Made by a program: the position numbers and the translations under genes. A stretch of 64,000 nucleotides of DNA from Nemertoderma westbladi. Its lineage: Eukaryota; Xenacoelomorpha; Nemertodermatida; Nemertodermatidae. Shown piece after piece: positions 21,812 to 34,924 of the stretch. Position 1 is the first letter of the stretch. Each line of letters starts with the position of its first letter. The stretch lies in contig JAUCBJ010008230.1 in assembly GCA_032718475.1 (NCBI GenBank), positions 1 to 64,000 of the forward strand. The letters are read 5' to 3'. The notes under the pieces are model-generated. The model made no database searches. It was not told the origin of the DNA and worked only from the letters and a program-made list of their open reading frames with translations.

Positions 21812-24800
21812 TTGCCAAAGCGGCTGGAGCCGAAGTTAATATGTGATACAATAATTCACCTCAAATTTCTCAGCTATTTCATGGATATAATGAGTATTAA
21901 AGCCATGTCAAAATCCTTGGGGTTTTTCAGCAATAATTTATCAAAATATCCTCTGATTTTTTTCAAAAACCACATCGATTTTCATATTTATAACTTCTAA
22001 CCCAATCCACGAGATAGAGAATCTTAAACGAAATTCATAAGAACAGGTAACACTTTCATTTATAGAAGTAATCAGCTGTTATTTGCTTCGTCTTTCCACA
22101 GGAGATGGATGAAATTTGATTGCGTCGGAACACCCCCTTTTTGAGGCTCTCAGAGTGAAGAGATAAGTAGCCTATCTCCCTGTTAATATTCTTGTGTTCT
22201 AGAATATTTATTATTGTTTCATCGTATTGCTAAAGTGGCTGGATCTAAAGTTATTATGTAATGCAATAATTCATCTCAAATATCTCAGCTATTTTATGAA
22301 CATAATGAAGTATTAAAGCCATGTCAAAATCACTGGTGTTTTTCTGCAATAATTTATCAAAATATCCTCTGATTTTTTTCAAAAACCATATCGATTTTCA
22401 TATTTATAACTTCTATCCCACTCCACGAGATAGAGAATCTTAAATGAACGTCAAAAGAACAGGTAACACTTTCATTTATAGAAGTAATCAGCTGTTCTTT
22501 GCTTCGTCTTTCCCCTGGAGATGGATGAATTTTGATTGCGTCGGAACACCCCCTTTTTGAGGCTCTCAGAGTGAAGAGATAAGTAGCCTATCTCCCTGTT
22601 AATATTGTTGTGTTCTAGAATATTTATTATAGTTTCATCGTATTGCCAAAGCGGCTGGAGCCAAAGTTAATATGTAATGCAATAATTCACCTCAAATATC
22701 TCAGCTAGTTCATGAATATAATGAGTATTAAATCCTTGTCAAAATCCTTGGTGTTTTTCAGCAATAATTTATTAAAATCTCCTCTGATTTTTCACAAAAA
22801 ACGACATCGATTTTCATATTCATGACTTCTAACCCACTCCAAGAGATAGACAATCTAAAATGAAAGTCAAAAGAGCAGGTAACACTTACATTTATAGAAG
22901 TAATCAGCTGTTCTTTGCTTCGTCTTTCCGATGGATATGGATGTTATTTTATTGCGTCAGAACACCCCCTTTTTGAGGCTCTCAGATTGAAGAGATAAGT
23001 AGCCTATCTCCCTGTTAATATTGTTGTGTTCTAGAATATTTATTATAGTTTCATCGTATTGCCAAAGCGGCTGGAGCCGAAGTTAATATGTAATGCAATA
23101 ATTAACATCAAATATCTCTGCTAGTTCATGAATATAATAGTATTAAATCCTTGTCAAAATCCTAGGTGTTTTTCAGCAATAATTTATTAAAATCTCCTCT
23201 GATTTTTTACAAAAAACGACATCGATTTTCATATTCATGACTTCTAACCCACTCCAAGAGATAGACAATCTTAAATGAAAGTCAAAAGAGCAGGTAACCC
23301 TTACATTAATAGAAGTAATCAGCTGTTCTTTGCTTCGTCTTTCCCCTGGAGATGGATGAATTTTGATTGCGTCGGAACACCCCCTTTTTGAGGCTCTCAG
23401 AGTGAAGAGATAAGTAGCCTATCTCCCTGTTAATATTGTTGTGTTCTAGAATAATTATTATAGTTTCATCGTATTGCCAAAGCGGCTGGAGCCAAAGTTA
23501 ATATGTGATACAATAATTCACCTCAAATTTCTCAGCTATTTCATGGATATAATGAGTATTAAAGCCATGTCAAAATCCTTGGGGTTTTTCAGCAATAATT
23601 TATCAAAATGTCCTCTGATTTTTTTCAAAAACCACATCGATTTTCATATTTATAACTTCTAACCCAATCCACGAGATAGAGAATCTTAAACGAAAGTCAT
23701 AAGAACAGGTAACACTTTCATTTATAGAAGTAATCAGCTGTTATTTGCTTCGTCTTTCCACAGGAGATGGATGAAATTTGATTGCGTCGGAACACCCCCT
23801 TTTTGAGGCTCTCAGAGTGAAGAGATAAGTAGCCTATCTCCCTGTTAATATTGTTGTGTTCTAGAATAATTATTATAGTTTCATCGTATTGCCAAAGCGG
23901 CTGGAGCCGAAGTTAATATGTGATACAATAATTCACCTCAAATTTCTCAGCTATTTCATGGATATAATGAGTATTAAAGCCATGTCAAAATCCTTGGGGT
24001 TTTTCAGCAATAATTTATCAAAATATCCTCTGATTTTTTTCAAAAACCACATCGATTTTCATATTTATAACTTCTAACCCAATCCAGGAGATAGAGAATC
24101 TTAAACGAAAGTCATAAGAACAGGTAACACTTTCATTTAAACAAGTAATCAGCTGTTATTTGCTTCGTCTTTCCTCAGGAGATGGATGAAATTTGATTGC
24201 GTAGGAACACCCCCTTTTTGAGGCTCTCAGAGTGAAGAGATAAGTAGCCTATCTCCCTGTTAATATTCTTGTGTTCTAGAATAATTATTATAGTTTCATC
24301 GTATTGCCAAAGCGGCTGGAGCCGAAGTTAATATGGAATGCAATAATTCACATCAAATATCTCTGGTAGTTCATGAATATAATAGTATTAAATCCTTGTC
24401 AAAATCGTAGGTGTTTTTCAGCAATAATTTATTAAAATCTCCTCTGATTTTTTACAAAAAACGACATCGATTTTCATATTCATGACTTCTAACCCACTCC
24501 AAGAGATAGACAATCTTAAATGAAAGTCAAAAGAGCAGGTAACCCTTACATTTATAGAAGTAATCAGCTGTTTTTGCTTCGTCTTTCCCCTTAAGATGGA
24601 TAAATTTTGATTGCGTCGGAACACCCCCTTTTTGAGGCTCTCAGAGTGAAGAGATAAGTAGCCTAACTCCCTGTTAATATTGTTGTGTTCTAGAATAATT
24701 ATTATAGTTTCATCGTATTGCCAAAGCGGCTGGAGCCGAAGTTAATATGTGATACAATAATTCACCTCAAATTTCTCAGCTATTTCATGGATATAATGAG

Positions 24801-25546
24801 TATTAAAGCCATGTCAAAATCCTTGGGGTTTTTCAGCAATAATTTATCCAAATATCCTCTGATTTTTTTCAAAAACCACATCGATTTTCATATTTATAAC
24901 TTCTAACCCAATCCACGAGATAGAGAATCTTAAACGAAAGTCATAAGAACAGGTAACACTTTCATTTATAGAAGTAATCAGCTGTTATTTGCTTCGTCTT
25001 TCCACAGGAGATGGATGAAATTTGATTGCGTCGGAACACCCCCTTTTTGAGGCTCTCAGAGTGAAGAGATAAGTAGTCTATCTTCCTGTTAATATTGTTG
25101 TGTTCTAGAATAATTATTATAGTTTCATCGTATTGCCAAAGCGGCTGGAGCCGAAGTTAATATGTGATACAATAATTCACCTCAAATTTCTCAGCTATTT
25201 CATGAATGTATTGAGTATTAAAGCCATGTCAAAATCCTTGGGGTTTTTCAGCAATAATTTATCAAAATATCCTCTGATTATTTTTCAAAAACCACATAGA
25301 TTTTCATATTTATAACTTCTAACCCACTCCACGAGATAGAGAATCTTAAACGAAAGTCATAAGAACAGGTAACACTTTCATTTAGAAGTAATCAGCTGTT
25401 CTTTGCTTCGTCTTTCCCCTGGAGATGGATGAAATTTGATTGCGTCGGAACACCCCCTTTTTGAGGCTCTCAGAGTGAAGAGATAAGTAGCCTATCTCCC
25501 TGTTAATATTCTTGTGTTCTAGAATAATTATTATAGTTTCATCGTA
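21812..25546 (+). repeat. Nine-monomer higher-order repeat, unit 1
   Basis: Private variants (CAAAATGTCCTC at about 23600, a C-type monomer at 22215, ATCCAAATATCC at about 24847, the CCTTAAGATGG variant near 24590) recur in the same order 3735 bp later. The 3735 bp equals nine monomers. Confidence 0.85.
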
Positions 25547-28500
25547 TTGCCAAAGCGGCTGGAGCCGAAGTTAATATGTGATACAATAATTCACCTCAAA
25601 TTTCTCAGCTATTTCATGGATATAATGAGTATTAAAGCCATGTCAAAATCCTTGGGGTTTTTCAGCAATAATTTATCAAAATATCCTCTGATTTTTTTCA
25701 AAAACCACATCGATTTTCATATTTATAACTTCTAACCCAATCCACGAGATAGAGAATCTTAAACGAAATTCATAAGAACAGGTAACACTTTCATTTATAG
25801 AAGTAATCAGCTGTTATTTGCTTCGTCTTTCCACAGGAGATGGATGAAATTTGATTGCGTCGGAACACCCCCTTTTTGAGGCTCTCAGAGTGAAGAGATA
25901 AGTAGCCTATCTCCCTGTTAATATTCTTGTGTTCTAGAATATTTATTATTGTTTCATCGTATTGCTAAAGTGGCTGGATCTAAAGTTATTATGTAATGCA
26001 ATAATTCACCTCAAATATCTCAGCTATTTTATGAACATAATGAAGTATTAAAGCCATGTCAAAATCACTGGTGTTTTTCTGCAATAATTTATCAAAATAT
26101 CCTCTGATTTTTTTCAAAAACCATATCGATTTTCATATTTATAACTTCTATCCCACTCCACGAGATAGAGAATCTTAAATGAACGTCAAAAGAACAGGTA
26201 ACACTTTCATTTATAGAAGTAATCAGCTGTTCTTTGCTTCGTCTTTCCCCTGGAGATGGATGAATTTTGATTGCGTCGGAACACCCCCTTTTTGAGGCTC
26301 TCAGAGTGAAGAGATAAGTAGCCTATCTCCCTGTTAATATTATTGTGTTCTAGAATATTTATTATAGTTTCATCGTATTGCCAAAGCGGCTGGAGCCAAA
26401 GTTAATATGTAATGCAATAATTCACCTCAAATATCTCAGCTAGTTCATGAATATAATGAGTATTAAATCCTTGTCAAAATCCTTGGTGTTTTTCAGCAAT
26501 AATTTATTAAAATCTCCTCTGATTTTTCACAAAAAACGACATCGATTTTCATATTCATGACTTCTAACCCACTCCAAGAGATAGACAATCTAAAATGAAA
26601 GTCAAAAGAGCAGGTAACACTTACATTTATAGAAGTAATCAGCTGTTCTTTGCTTCGTCTTTCCGATGGATATGGATGTTATTTTATTGCGTCAGAACAC
26701 CCCCTTTTTGAGGCTCTCAGATTGAAGAGATAAGTAGCCTATCTCCCTGTTAATATTGTTGTGTTCTAGAATATTTATTATAGTTTCATCGTATTGCCAA
26801 AGCGGCTGGAGCCGAAGTTAATATGTAATGCAATAATTAACATCAAATATCTCTGCTAGTTCATGAATATAATAGTATTAAATCCTTGTCAAAATCCTAG
26901 GTGTTTTTCAGCAATAATTTATTAAAATCTCCTCTGATTTTTTACAAAAAACGACATCGATTTTCATATTCATGACTTCTAACCCACTCCAAGAGATAGA
27001 CAATCTTAAATGAAAGTCAAAAGAGCAGGTAACCCTTACATTAATAGAAGTAATCAGCTGTTCTTTGCTTCGTCTTTCCCCTGGAGATGGATGAATTTTG
27101 ATTGCGTCGGAACACCCCCTTTTTGAGGCTCTCAGAGTGAAGAGATAAGTAGCCTATCTCCCTGTTAATATTGTTGTGTTCTAGAATAATTATTATAGTT
27201 TCATCGTATTGCCAAAGCGGCTGGAGCCAAAGTTAATATGTGATACAATAATTCACCTCAAATTTCTCAGCTATTTCATGGATATAATGAGTATTAAAGC
27301 CATGTCAAAATCCTTGGGGTTTTTCAGCAATAATTTATCAAAATGTCCTCTGATTTTTTTCAAAAACCACATCGATTTTCATATTTATAACTTCTAACCC
27401 AATCCACGAGATAGAGAATCTTAAACGAAAGTCATAAGAACAGGTAACACTTTCATTTATAGAAGTAATCAGCTGTTATTTGCTTCGTCTTTCCACAGGA
27501 GATGGATGAAATTTGATTGCGTCGGAACACCCCCTTTTTGAGGCTCTCAGAGTGAAGAGATAAGTAGCCTATCTCCCTGTTAATATTGTTGTGTTCTAGA
27601 ATAATTATTATAGTTTCATCGTATTGCCAAAGCGGCTGGAGCCGAAGTTAATATGTGATACAATAATTCACCTCAAATTTCTCAGCTATTTCATGGATAT
27701 AATGAGTATTAAAGCCATGTCAAAATCCTTGGGGTTTTTCAGCAATAATTTATCAAAATATCCTCTGATTTTTTTCAAAAACCACATCGATTTTCATATT
27801 TATAACTTCTAACCCAATCCAGGAGATAGAGAATCTTAAACGAAAGTCATAAGAACAGGTAACACTTTCATTTAAAGAAGTAATCAGCTGTTATTTGCTT
27901 CGTCTTTCCTCAGGAGATGGATGAAATTTGATTGCGTAGGAACACCCCCTTTTTGAGGCTCTCAGAGTGAAGAGATAAGTAGCCTATCTCCCTGTTAATA
28001 TTCTTGTGTTCTAGAATAATTATTATAGTTTCATCGTATTGCCAAAGCGGCTGGAGCCGAAGTTAATATGGAATGCAATAATTCACATCAAATATCTCTG
28101 GTAGTTCATGAATATAATAGTATTAAATCCTTGTCAAAATCCTAGGTGTTTTTCAGCAATAATTTATTAAAATCTCCTCTGATTTTTTACAAAAAACGAC
28201 ATCGATTTTCATATTCATGACTTCTAACCCACTCCAAGAGATAGACAATCTTAAATGAAAGTCAAAAGAGCAGGTAACCCTTACATTTATAGAAGTAATC
28301 AGCTGTTTTTGCTTCGTCTTTCCCCTTAAGATGGATAAATTTTGATTGCGTCGGAACACCCCCTTTTTGAGGCTCTCAGAGTGAAGAGATAAGTAGCCTA
28401 TCTCCCTGTTAATATTGTTGTGTTCTAGAATAATTATTATAGTTTCATCGTATTGCCAAAGCGGCTGGAGCCGAAGTTAATATGTGATACAATAATTCAC

Positions 28501-29281
28501 CTCAAATTTCTCAGCTATTTCATGGATATAATGAGTATTAAAGCCATGTCAAAATCCTTGGGGTTTTTCAGCAATAATTTATCCAAATATCCTCTGATTT
28601 TTTTCAAAAACCACATCGATTTTCATATTTATAACTTCTAACCCAATCCACGAGATAGAGAATCTTAAACGAAAGTCATAAGAGCAGGTAACACTTTCAT
28701 TTATAGAAGTAATCATCTGTTATTTGCTTCGTCTTTCCACAGGAGATGGATGAAATTTGATTGCGTCGGAACGCCCCCTTTTTGAGGCTCTCAGAGTGAA
28801 GAGATAAGTAGCCTATCTCCCTGTTAATATTGTTGTGTTCTAGAATAATTATCATAGTTTCATCGTATTGCCAAAGCGGCTGGAGCCGAAGTTAATATGT
28901 GATACAATAATTCACCTCAAATTTCTCAGCTATTTCATGGATATAATGAGTATTAAAGCCATGTCAAAATCCTTGGGGTTTTTCAGCAATAATTTATCAA
29001 AATATCCTCTGATTTTTTTCAAAAACCACATCGATTTTCATATTTATAACTTCTAACCCAATTCACGAGATAGAGAATCTTAAACGAAAGTCATAAGAAC
29101 AGGTAACACTTTCATTTATAGAAGTAATCAGCTGTTATTTGCTTCGTCTTTCCACTGGAGATGGATGAAATTTGATTGCGTCGGAACGCCCCCTTTTTGA
29201 GGCTCTCAGAGTGAAGAGATAAGTAGCCTATCTCCCTGTTAATATTGTTGTGTTCTAGAATAATTATCATAGTTTCATCGT
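25547..29281 (+). repeat. Nine-monomer higher-order repeat, unit 2
   Basis: Tandem copy of the preceding nine-monomer block with matching diagnostic variants at about 27340, 28153 and 28453. Toward its right end it departs, and the monomers resemble the left edge of the array (10358-11200) instead. Confidence 0.8.
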
Positions 29282-30503
29282 ATTGCCAAAGCGGCTGGAG
29301 CCGAAGTTAATATGTGATACAATAATTCACCTCAAATTTCTCAGCTATTTCATGGAAATAATGAGTATTAAAGCCATGTCAAAATCCTTGGGGTTTTTCA
29401 GCAATAATTTATCAAAATATCCTCTGATTTTTTTCAAAAACCACATCGATTTTCATATTTATAACTTCTAACCCAATCCACGAGATAGAGAATCTTAAAC
29501 GAAAGTCATAAGAACGGGTAACACTTTCATTTATAGAAGTAATCAGCTGTTCTTTGCTTCGTCTTTCCCCTGGAGATGGATGTTATTTTATTGCGTCGAA
29601 ACACCCCCTTTTTGAGGCTCTCAGATTGAAGAGATAAGTAGCCTATCTCCCTGTTAATATTGTTGTGTTCTAGAATATTTATTATAGTTTCATCGTATTG
29701 CCAAAGCGGCTGGAGCCGAAGTTAATATGTAATGCAATAATTCACCTCAAATATCTCAGCTATTTCATGAATATAATAGTATTAAATCCTTGTCAAAATC
29801 CTTGGTGTTTTTCAGCAATAATTTATTAAAATCTCCTCTGATTTTTTACAAAAAACGACGTCGATTTTCATATTCATGACTTCTAACCCACTCCAAGAGA
29901 TAGACAATCTTAAATGAAAGTCAAAAGAGCAGGTAACCCTTACATTTATAGAAGTAATCAGCTGTTCTTTGCTTCGTCTTTCCCCTGGAGATGGATGAAT
30001 TTTGATTGCGTCGGAACACCACCTTTTTGAGGCTCTCAGAGTGAAGAGATAAGTAGCCTATCTCCCTGTTAATATTGTTGTGTTCTGGAATAATTATTAT
30101 AGTTTCATCGTATTGCCAAAGCGGCTGGAGCCGAAGTTAATATGTGATACAATAATTCACCTCAAATTTCTCAGCTATTTCATGGATATAATGAGTATTA
30201 AAGCCATGTAAAAATCCTTGGGGTTTTTCAGCGATAATTTATCAAAATATCCTCTGATTTTTTTCAAAAACCACATCGATTTTCATATTTATAACTTCTA
30301 ACCCAATCCACGAGATAGAGAATCTTAAACGAAAGTCATAAGAACAGGTAACACTTTCATTTATAGAAGTAATCATCTGTTATTTGCTTCGTCTTTCCAC
30401 AGGAGATGGATGAATTTTGATTGCGTCGGAACACCCCCTTTTTGAGACTCTCAGAGTGAAGAGATAAGTAGCCTATCTCCCTGTTAATATTGTTGTGTTC
30501 TAG

Positions 30504-31586
30504 AATAATAATAATAATTATTATTATTATTATTATTTAATTCATCGGGCCAAGGCCCATTGTACCTACACGACACCTATTTATTAGCACACATAATAAT
30601 ATTAAGTAAGTAGTTCATTCACGTTTACATTAAATCAATACAAAGGAGAAACATTTAACGGGGAATTACCAATCAAATATTGCAATATTAAACAGCACCA
30701 AGAACAATGTTCCAACGACAATGTAATAAAGAATTAGTGATTGAGCTACAGGCATGATTGAGTTCTCAGAGTTAGCAGTACGGCTAAGTAAGGAGAAAAT
30801 ATTAATTCTAAGAACAGCACGAAAGTAATTCACTCTTTACAATGACAATAGTTTATATAAAAGATAGACTAAGAACAAAACACAAAAATAATGTAGTTTA
30901 AGTAGAATAAAAATTCAATAATTTTTACAACGAAAAAATATTCAAAAGATTTTACAGCGGAAAAAAATTCAAAAAATTTTACATAAAACACAAAATCAGA
31001 AAATTAGGTTACCCCAAGCACCACTAACCACCTCTTACGCAACACCGAGAGAGGAGAAACGTTAGCAATTACACGAATAATGATGTTTTGTGAAACATCA
31101 ATACGTCGTAGCAAAGAAAAAATATTACTTCTCTGCATAGCCCTAATAGTATTGATCCTATTATTTACAAAAATTTCACTAGCGTCCTCAGTTCTAGAAT
31201 ATTTGAAAAGTGATCTAAAAGCAGTATTATAAGCTACCTTAACCTTGCGCAAATTCTCAACACGAAATATAGACCAGAGTGAGCAACAGTACATGCTGTA
31301 ACAGTAGGATCTAAATAAGGTTAACTTTACATCATATGAACAATTCGAAAATAATCTAGCAATCTGGTTACCCCTACAATACATTGAGCACATTAAACGT
31401 TTCATATCTGATTCATCGCTTAGATCGCAAGTAATTGTATGCCCAAGGTAATTAACCTCCTTAACACAATGTAATGGTTTACCACAAAGATATGCATCAC
31501 CAGCACGGTTAATTCTATAAGGAAGAAAATACATACAGTGAGATTTAAGCGGGTTAAATTCAATATCAAATTCCACCCCAAACTTA
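30504..31586 (-). mobile_element. 5'-truncated LINE fragment, copy 2
   Basis: Same boundaries relative to the monomer as copy 1, 15,603 bp away. By eye the sequences differ by the length of the AAT/ATT run and one or a few substitutions in about 1.08 kb. An identical insertion site and flanks show that the pair arose by duplication of the array and not by two insertions. Confidence 0.85.
31004..31586 (-). pseudogene. LINE ORF2 C-terminal fragment, copy 2
   Basis: Same RT C-terminal fragment as at 15401-15983. One amino-acid difference is visible (Ala at the KV-YNTAF position). It is 5'-truncated and lacks catalytic motifs. Confidence 0.85.
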
Positions 31587-34500
31587 ATTATAGTTTCATC
31601 GTATTGCCAAAGCGGCTGGAGCCAAAGTTAATATGTGATACAATAATTCACCTCAAATTTCTCAGCTATTTCATGGATATAATGAGTATTAAAGCCATGT
31701 CAAAATCCTTGGGGTTTTTCAGCAATAATTTATCAAAATATCCTCTGATTTTTTTCAAAAACCACATCGATTTTCATATTTATAACTTCTAACCCAATCC
31801 ACGAGATAGAGAATCTTAAACGAAAGTCATAAGAACAGGTAACACTTTCATTTATAGAAGTAATCAGCTGTTATTTGCTTCGTCTTTCCACAGGAGATGG
31901 ATGAAATTTGATTGCGTCGAAACACCCCCTTTTTGAGGCTCTCAGAGTGAAGAGATAAGTAGCCTATCTCCCTGTTAATATTCTTGTGTTCTAGAATAAT
32001 TATTATAGTTTCATCGTATTGCCAAAGCGGCTGGAGCCGAAGTTAATATGTGATACAATAATTCACCTCAAATTTCTCAGCTATTTCATGGATATAATGA
32101 GTATTAAAGCCATGTCAAAATCCTTGGGGTTTTTCAGCAATAATTTATCAAAATATCCTCTGATTTTTTTCAAAAACCACATCGATTTTCATATTTATAA
32201 CTTCTAACCCAATCCACGAGATAGAGAATCTTAAACGAAATTCATAAGAACAGGTAACACTTTCATTTATAGAAGTAATCAGCTGTTATTTGCTTCGTCT
32301 TTCCACAGGAGATGGATGAAATTTGATTGCGTCGGAACACCCCCTTTTTGAGGCTCTCAGAGTGAAGAGATAAGTAGCCTATCTCCCTGTTAATATTCTT
32401 GTGTTCTAGAATATTTATTATTGTTTCATCGTATTGCTAAAGTGGCTGGATCTAAAGTTATTATGTAATGCAATAATTCACCTCAAATATCTCAGCTATT
32501 TTATGAACATAATGAAGTATTAAAGCCATGTCAAAATCACTGGTGTTTTTCTGCAATAATTTATCAAAATATCCTCTGATTTTTTTCAAAAACCATATCG
32601 ATTTTCATATTTATAACTTCTATCCCACTCCACGAGATAGAGAATCTTAAATGAACGTCAAAAGAACAGGTAACACTTTCATTTATAGAAGTAATCAGCT
32701 GTTATTTGCTTCGTCTTTCCACAGGAGATGGATGAAATTTGATTGCGTCGGAACACCCCCTTTTTGAGGCTCTCAGATTGAAGAGATAAGTAGCCTATCT
32801 CCCTGTTAATATTGTTGTGTTCTAGAATATTTATTATAGTTTCATCGTATTGCCAAAGCGGCTGGAGCCGAAGTTAATATGTAATGCAATAATTCACCTC
32901 AAATATCTCAGCTAGTTCATGAATATAATAGTATTAAATCCTTGTCAAAATCCTTGGTGTTTTTCAGCAATAATTTATTAAAATCTCCTCTGATTTTTTA
33001 CAAAAAACGACCTCGATTTTCATATTCATGACTTCTAACCCACTCCAAGAGATAGACAATCTTAAATGAAAGTCAAAAGAGCAGGTAACACTTACATTTA
33101 TAGAAGTAATCAGCTGTTCTTTGCTTCGTCTTTCCCCTGGAGATGGATGTTATTTTATTGCGCGGAACACCCCCTTTTTGAGGCTCTCAGATTGAAGAGA
33201 TAAGTAGCCTATCTCCCTGTTAATATTGTTGTGTTCTAAAATATTTATTATAGTTTCATCGTATTTCCAAAGCGGCTGGAGCCGAAGTTAATATGTAATG
33301 CAATAATTCACCACAAATATCTCAGCTAGTTCATGAATATAATAGTATTAAATCCTTGTCAAAATCCTTGGTGTTTTTCAGCAATAATTTATTAAAATCT
33401 CCTCTGATTTTTTACAAAAAACGACGTCGATTTTCATATTCATGACTTCAAACCCACTCCAAGAGATAGACAATCTTAAATGAAAGTCAAAAGAGCAGGT
33501 AACCCTTACATTTATAGAAGTAATCAGCTGTTCTTTGCTTCGTCTTTCCCCTTGAGATGGATAAATTTTGATTGCGTCGGAACACCCCCTTTTTGAGGCT
33601 CTCAGAGTGAAGAGATAAGTAGCCTATCTCCCTGTTAATATTGTTGTGTTCTAGAATAATTATTATAGTTTCATCGTATTGCCAAAGCGGCTGGAGCCGA
33701 AGTTAATATGTGATACAATAATTCACCTCAAATTTCTCAGCTATTTCATGGATATAATGAGTATTAAAGCCATGTCAAAATCCTTGGGGTTTTTCAGCAA
33801 TAATTTATCAAAATATCCTCTGATTTTTTTCAAAAACCACATCGATTTTCATATTTATAACTTCTAACCCAATCCACGAGATAGAGAATCTTAAACGAAA
33901 GTCATAAGAGCAGGTAACACTTTCATTTATAGAAGTAATCATCTGTTATTTGCTTCGTCTTTCCACAGGAGATGGATGAAATTTGATTGCGTCGGAACGC
34001 CCCCTTTTTGAGGCTCTCAGAGTGAAGAGATAAGTAGCCTATCTCCCTGTTAATATTGTTGTGTTCTAGAATAATTATCATAGTTTCATCGTATTGCCAA
34101 AGCGGCTGGAGCCGAAGTTAATACGTGATACAATAATTCACCTCAAATTTCTCAGCTATTTCATGGATATAATGAGTATTAAAGCCATGTCAAAATCCTT
34201 GGGGTTTTTCAGCAATAATTTATCAAAATATCCTCTGATTTTTTTCAAAAACCACATCGATTTTCATATTTATAACTTCTAACCCAATCCACGAGATAGA
34301 GAATCTTAAACGAAAGTCATAAGAACGGGTAACACTTTCATTTATAGAAGTAATCAGCTGTTATTTGCTTCGTCTTTCCACAGCAGATGGATGAAATTTG
34401 ATTGCGTCGGAACACCTCCTTTTTGAGGCTCTCAGAGTGAAGAGATAAGTAGCCTATCTCCCTGTTAATATTCTTGTGTTCTAGAATAATTATTATAGTT

Positions 34501-34924
34501 TCATCGTATTGCCAAAGCGGCTGGAGCCGAAGTTAATATGTGATACAATAATTCACCTCAAATATCTCAGCTAGTTCATGAATATAATGAGTATTAAATC
34601 CTTGTCAAAATCCTTGGTGTTTTTCAGCAAAAATTTATTAAAATCTCCTCTGATTTTTTACAAAAAACGACCTCGATTTTCATATTCATGACTTCTAACC
34701 CACTTCAAGAGATAGACAATCTTAAATGAAAGTCAAAAGAGCAGGTAACACTTACATTTATAGAAGTAATCAGCTGTTCTTTGCTTCGTCTTTCCCCTGG
34801 AGATGGATGTTATTTTATTGCGTCGAAACACCCCCTTTTTGAGGCTCTCAGATTGAAGAGATAAGTAGCCTATCTCCCTGTTAATATTGTTGTGTTCTAG
34901 AATATTTATTATAGTTTCATCGTA

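Larger units (their letters stand above)
15984..30503 (+). repeat. 415-bp satellite array, segment 2
   Basis: About 35 monomer starts from 16000 to 30113, same orientation and phase as segment 1. Type A: GTGATAC, TTTATAACTTC, ACGAAAGTCATAAG. Type B: GTAATGC, TTCATGACTTC, ATGAAAGTCAAAAG. Type C: GCTAAAGTGGCTGGATCT, with a monomer one base longer, near 16830, 22215 and 25955. Hybrids also occur, for example 21397-21811, which is B in its first half and A in its second. Confidence 0.97.
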
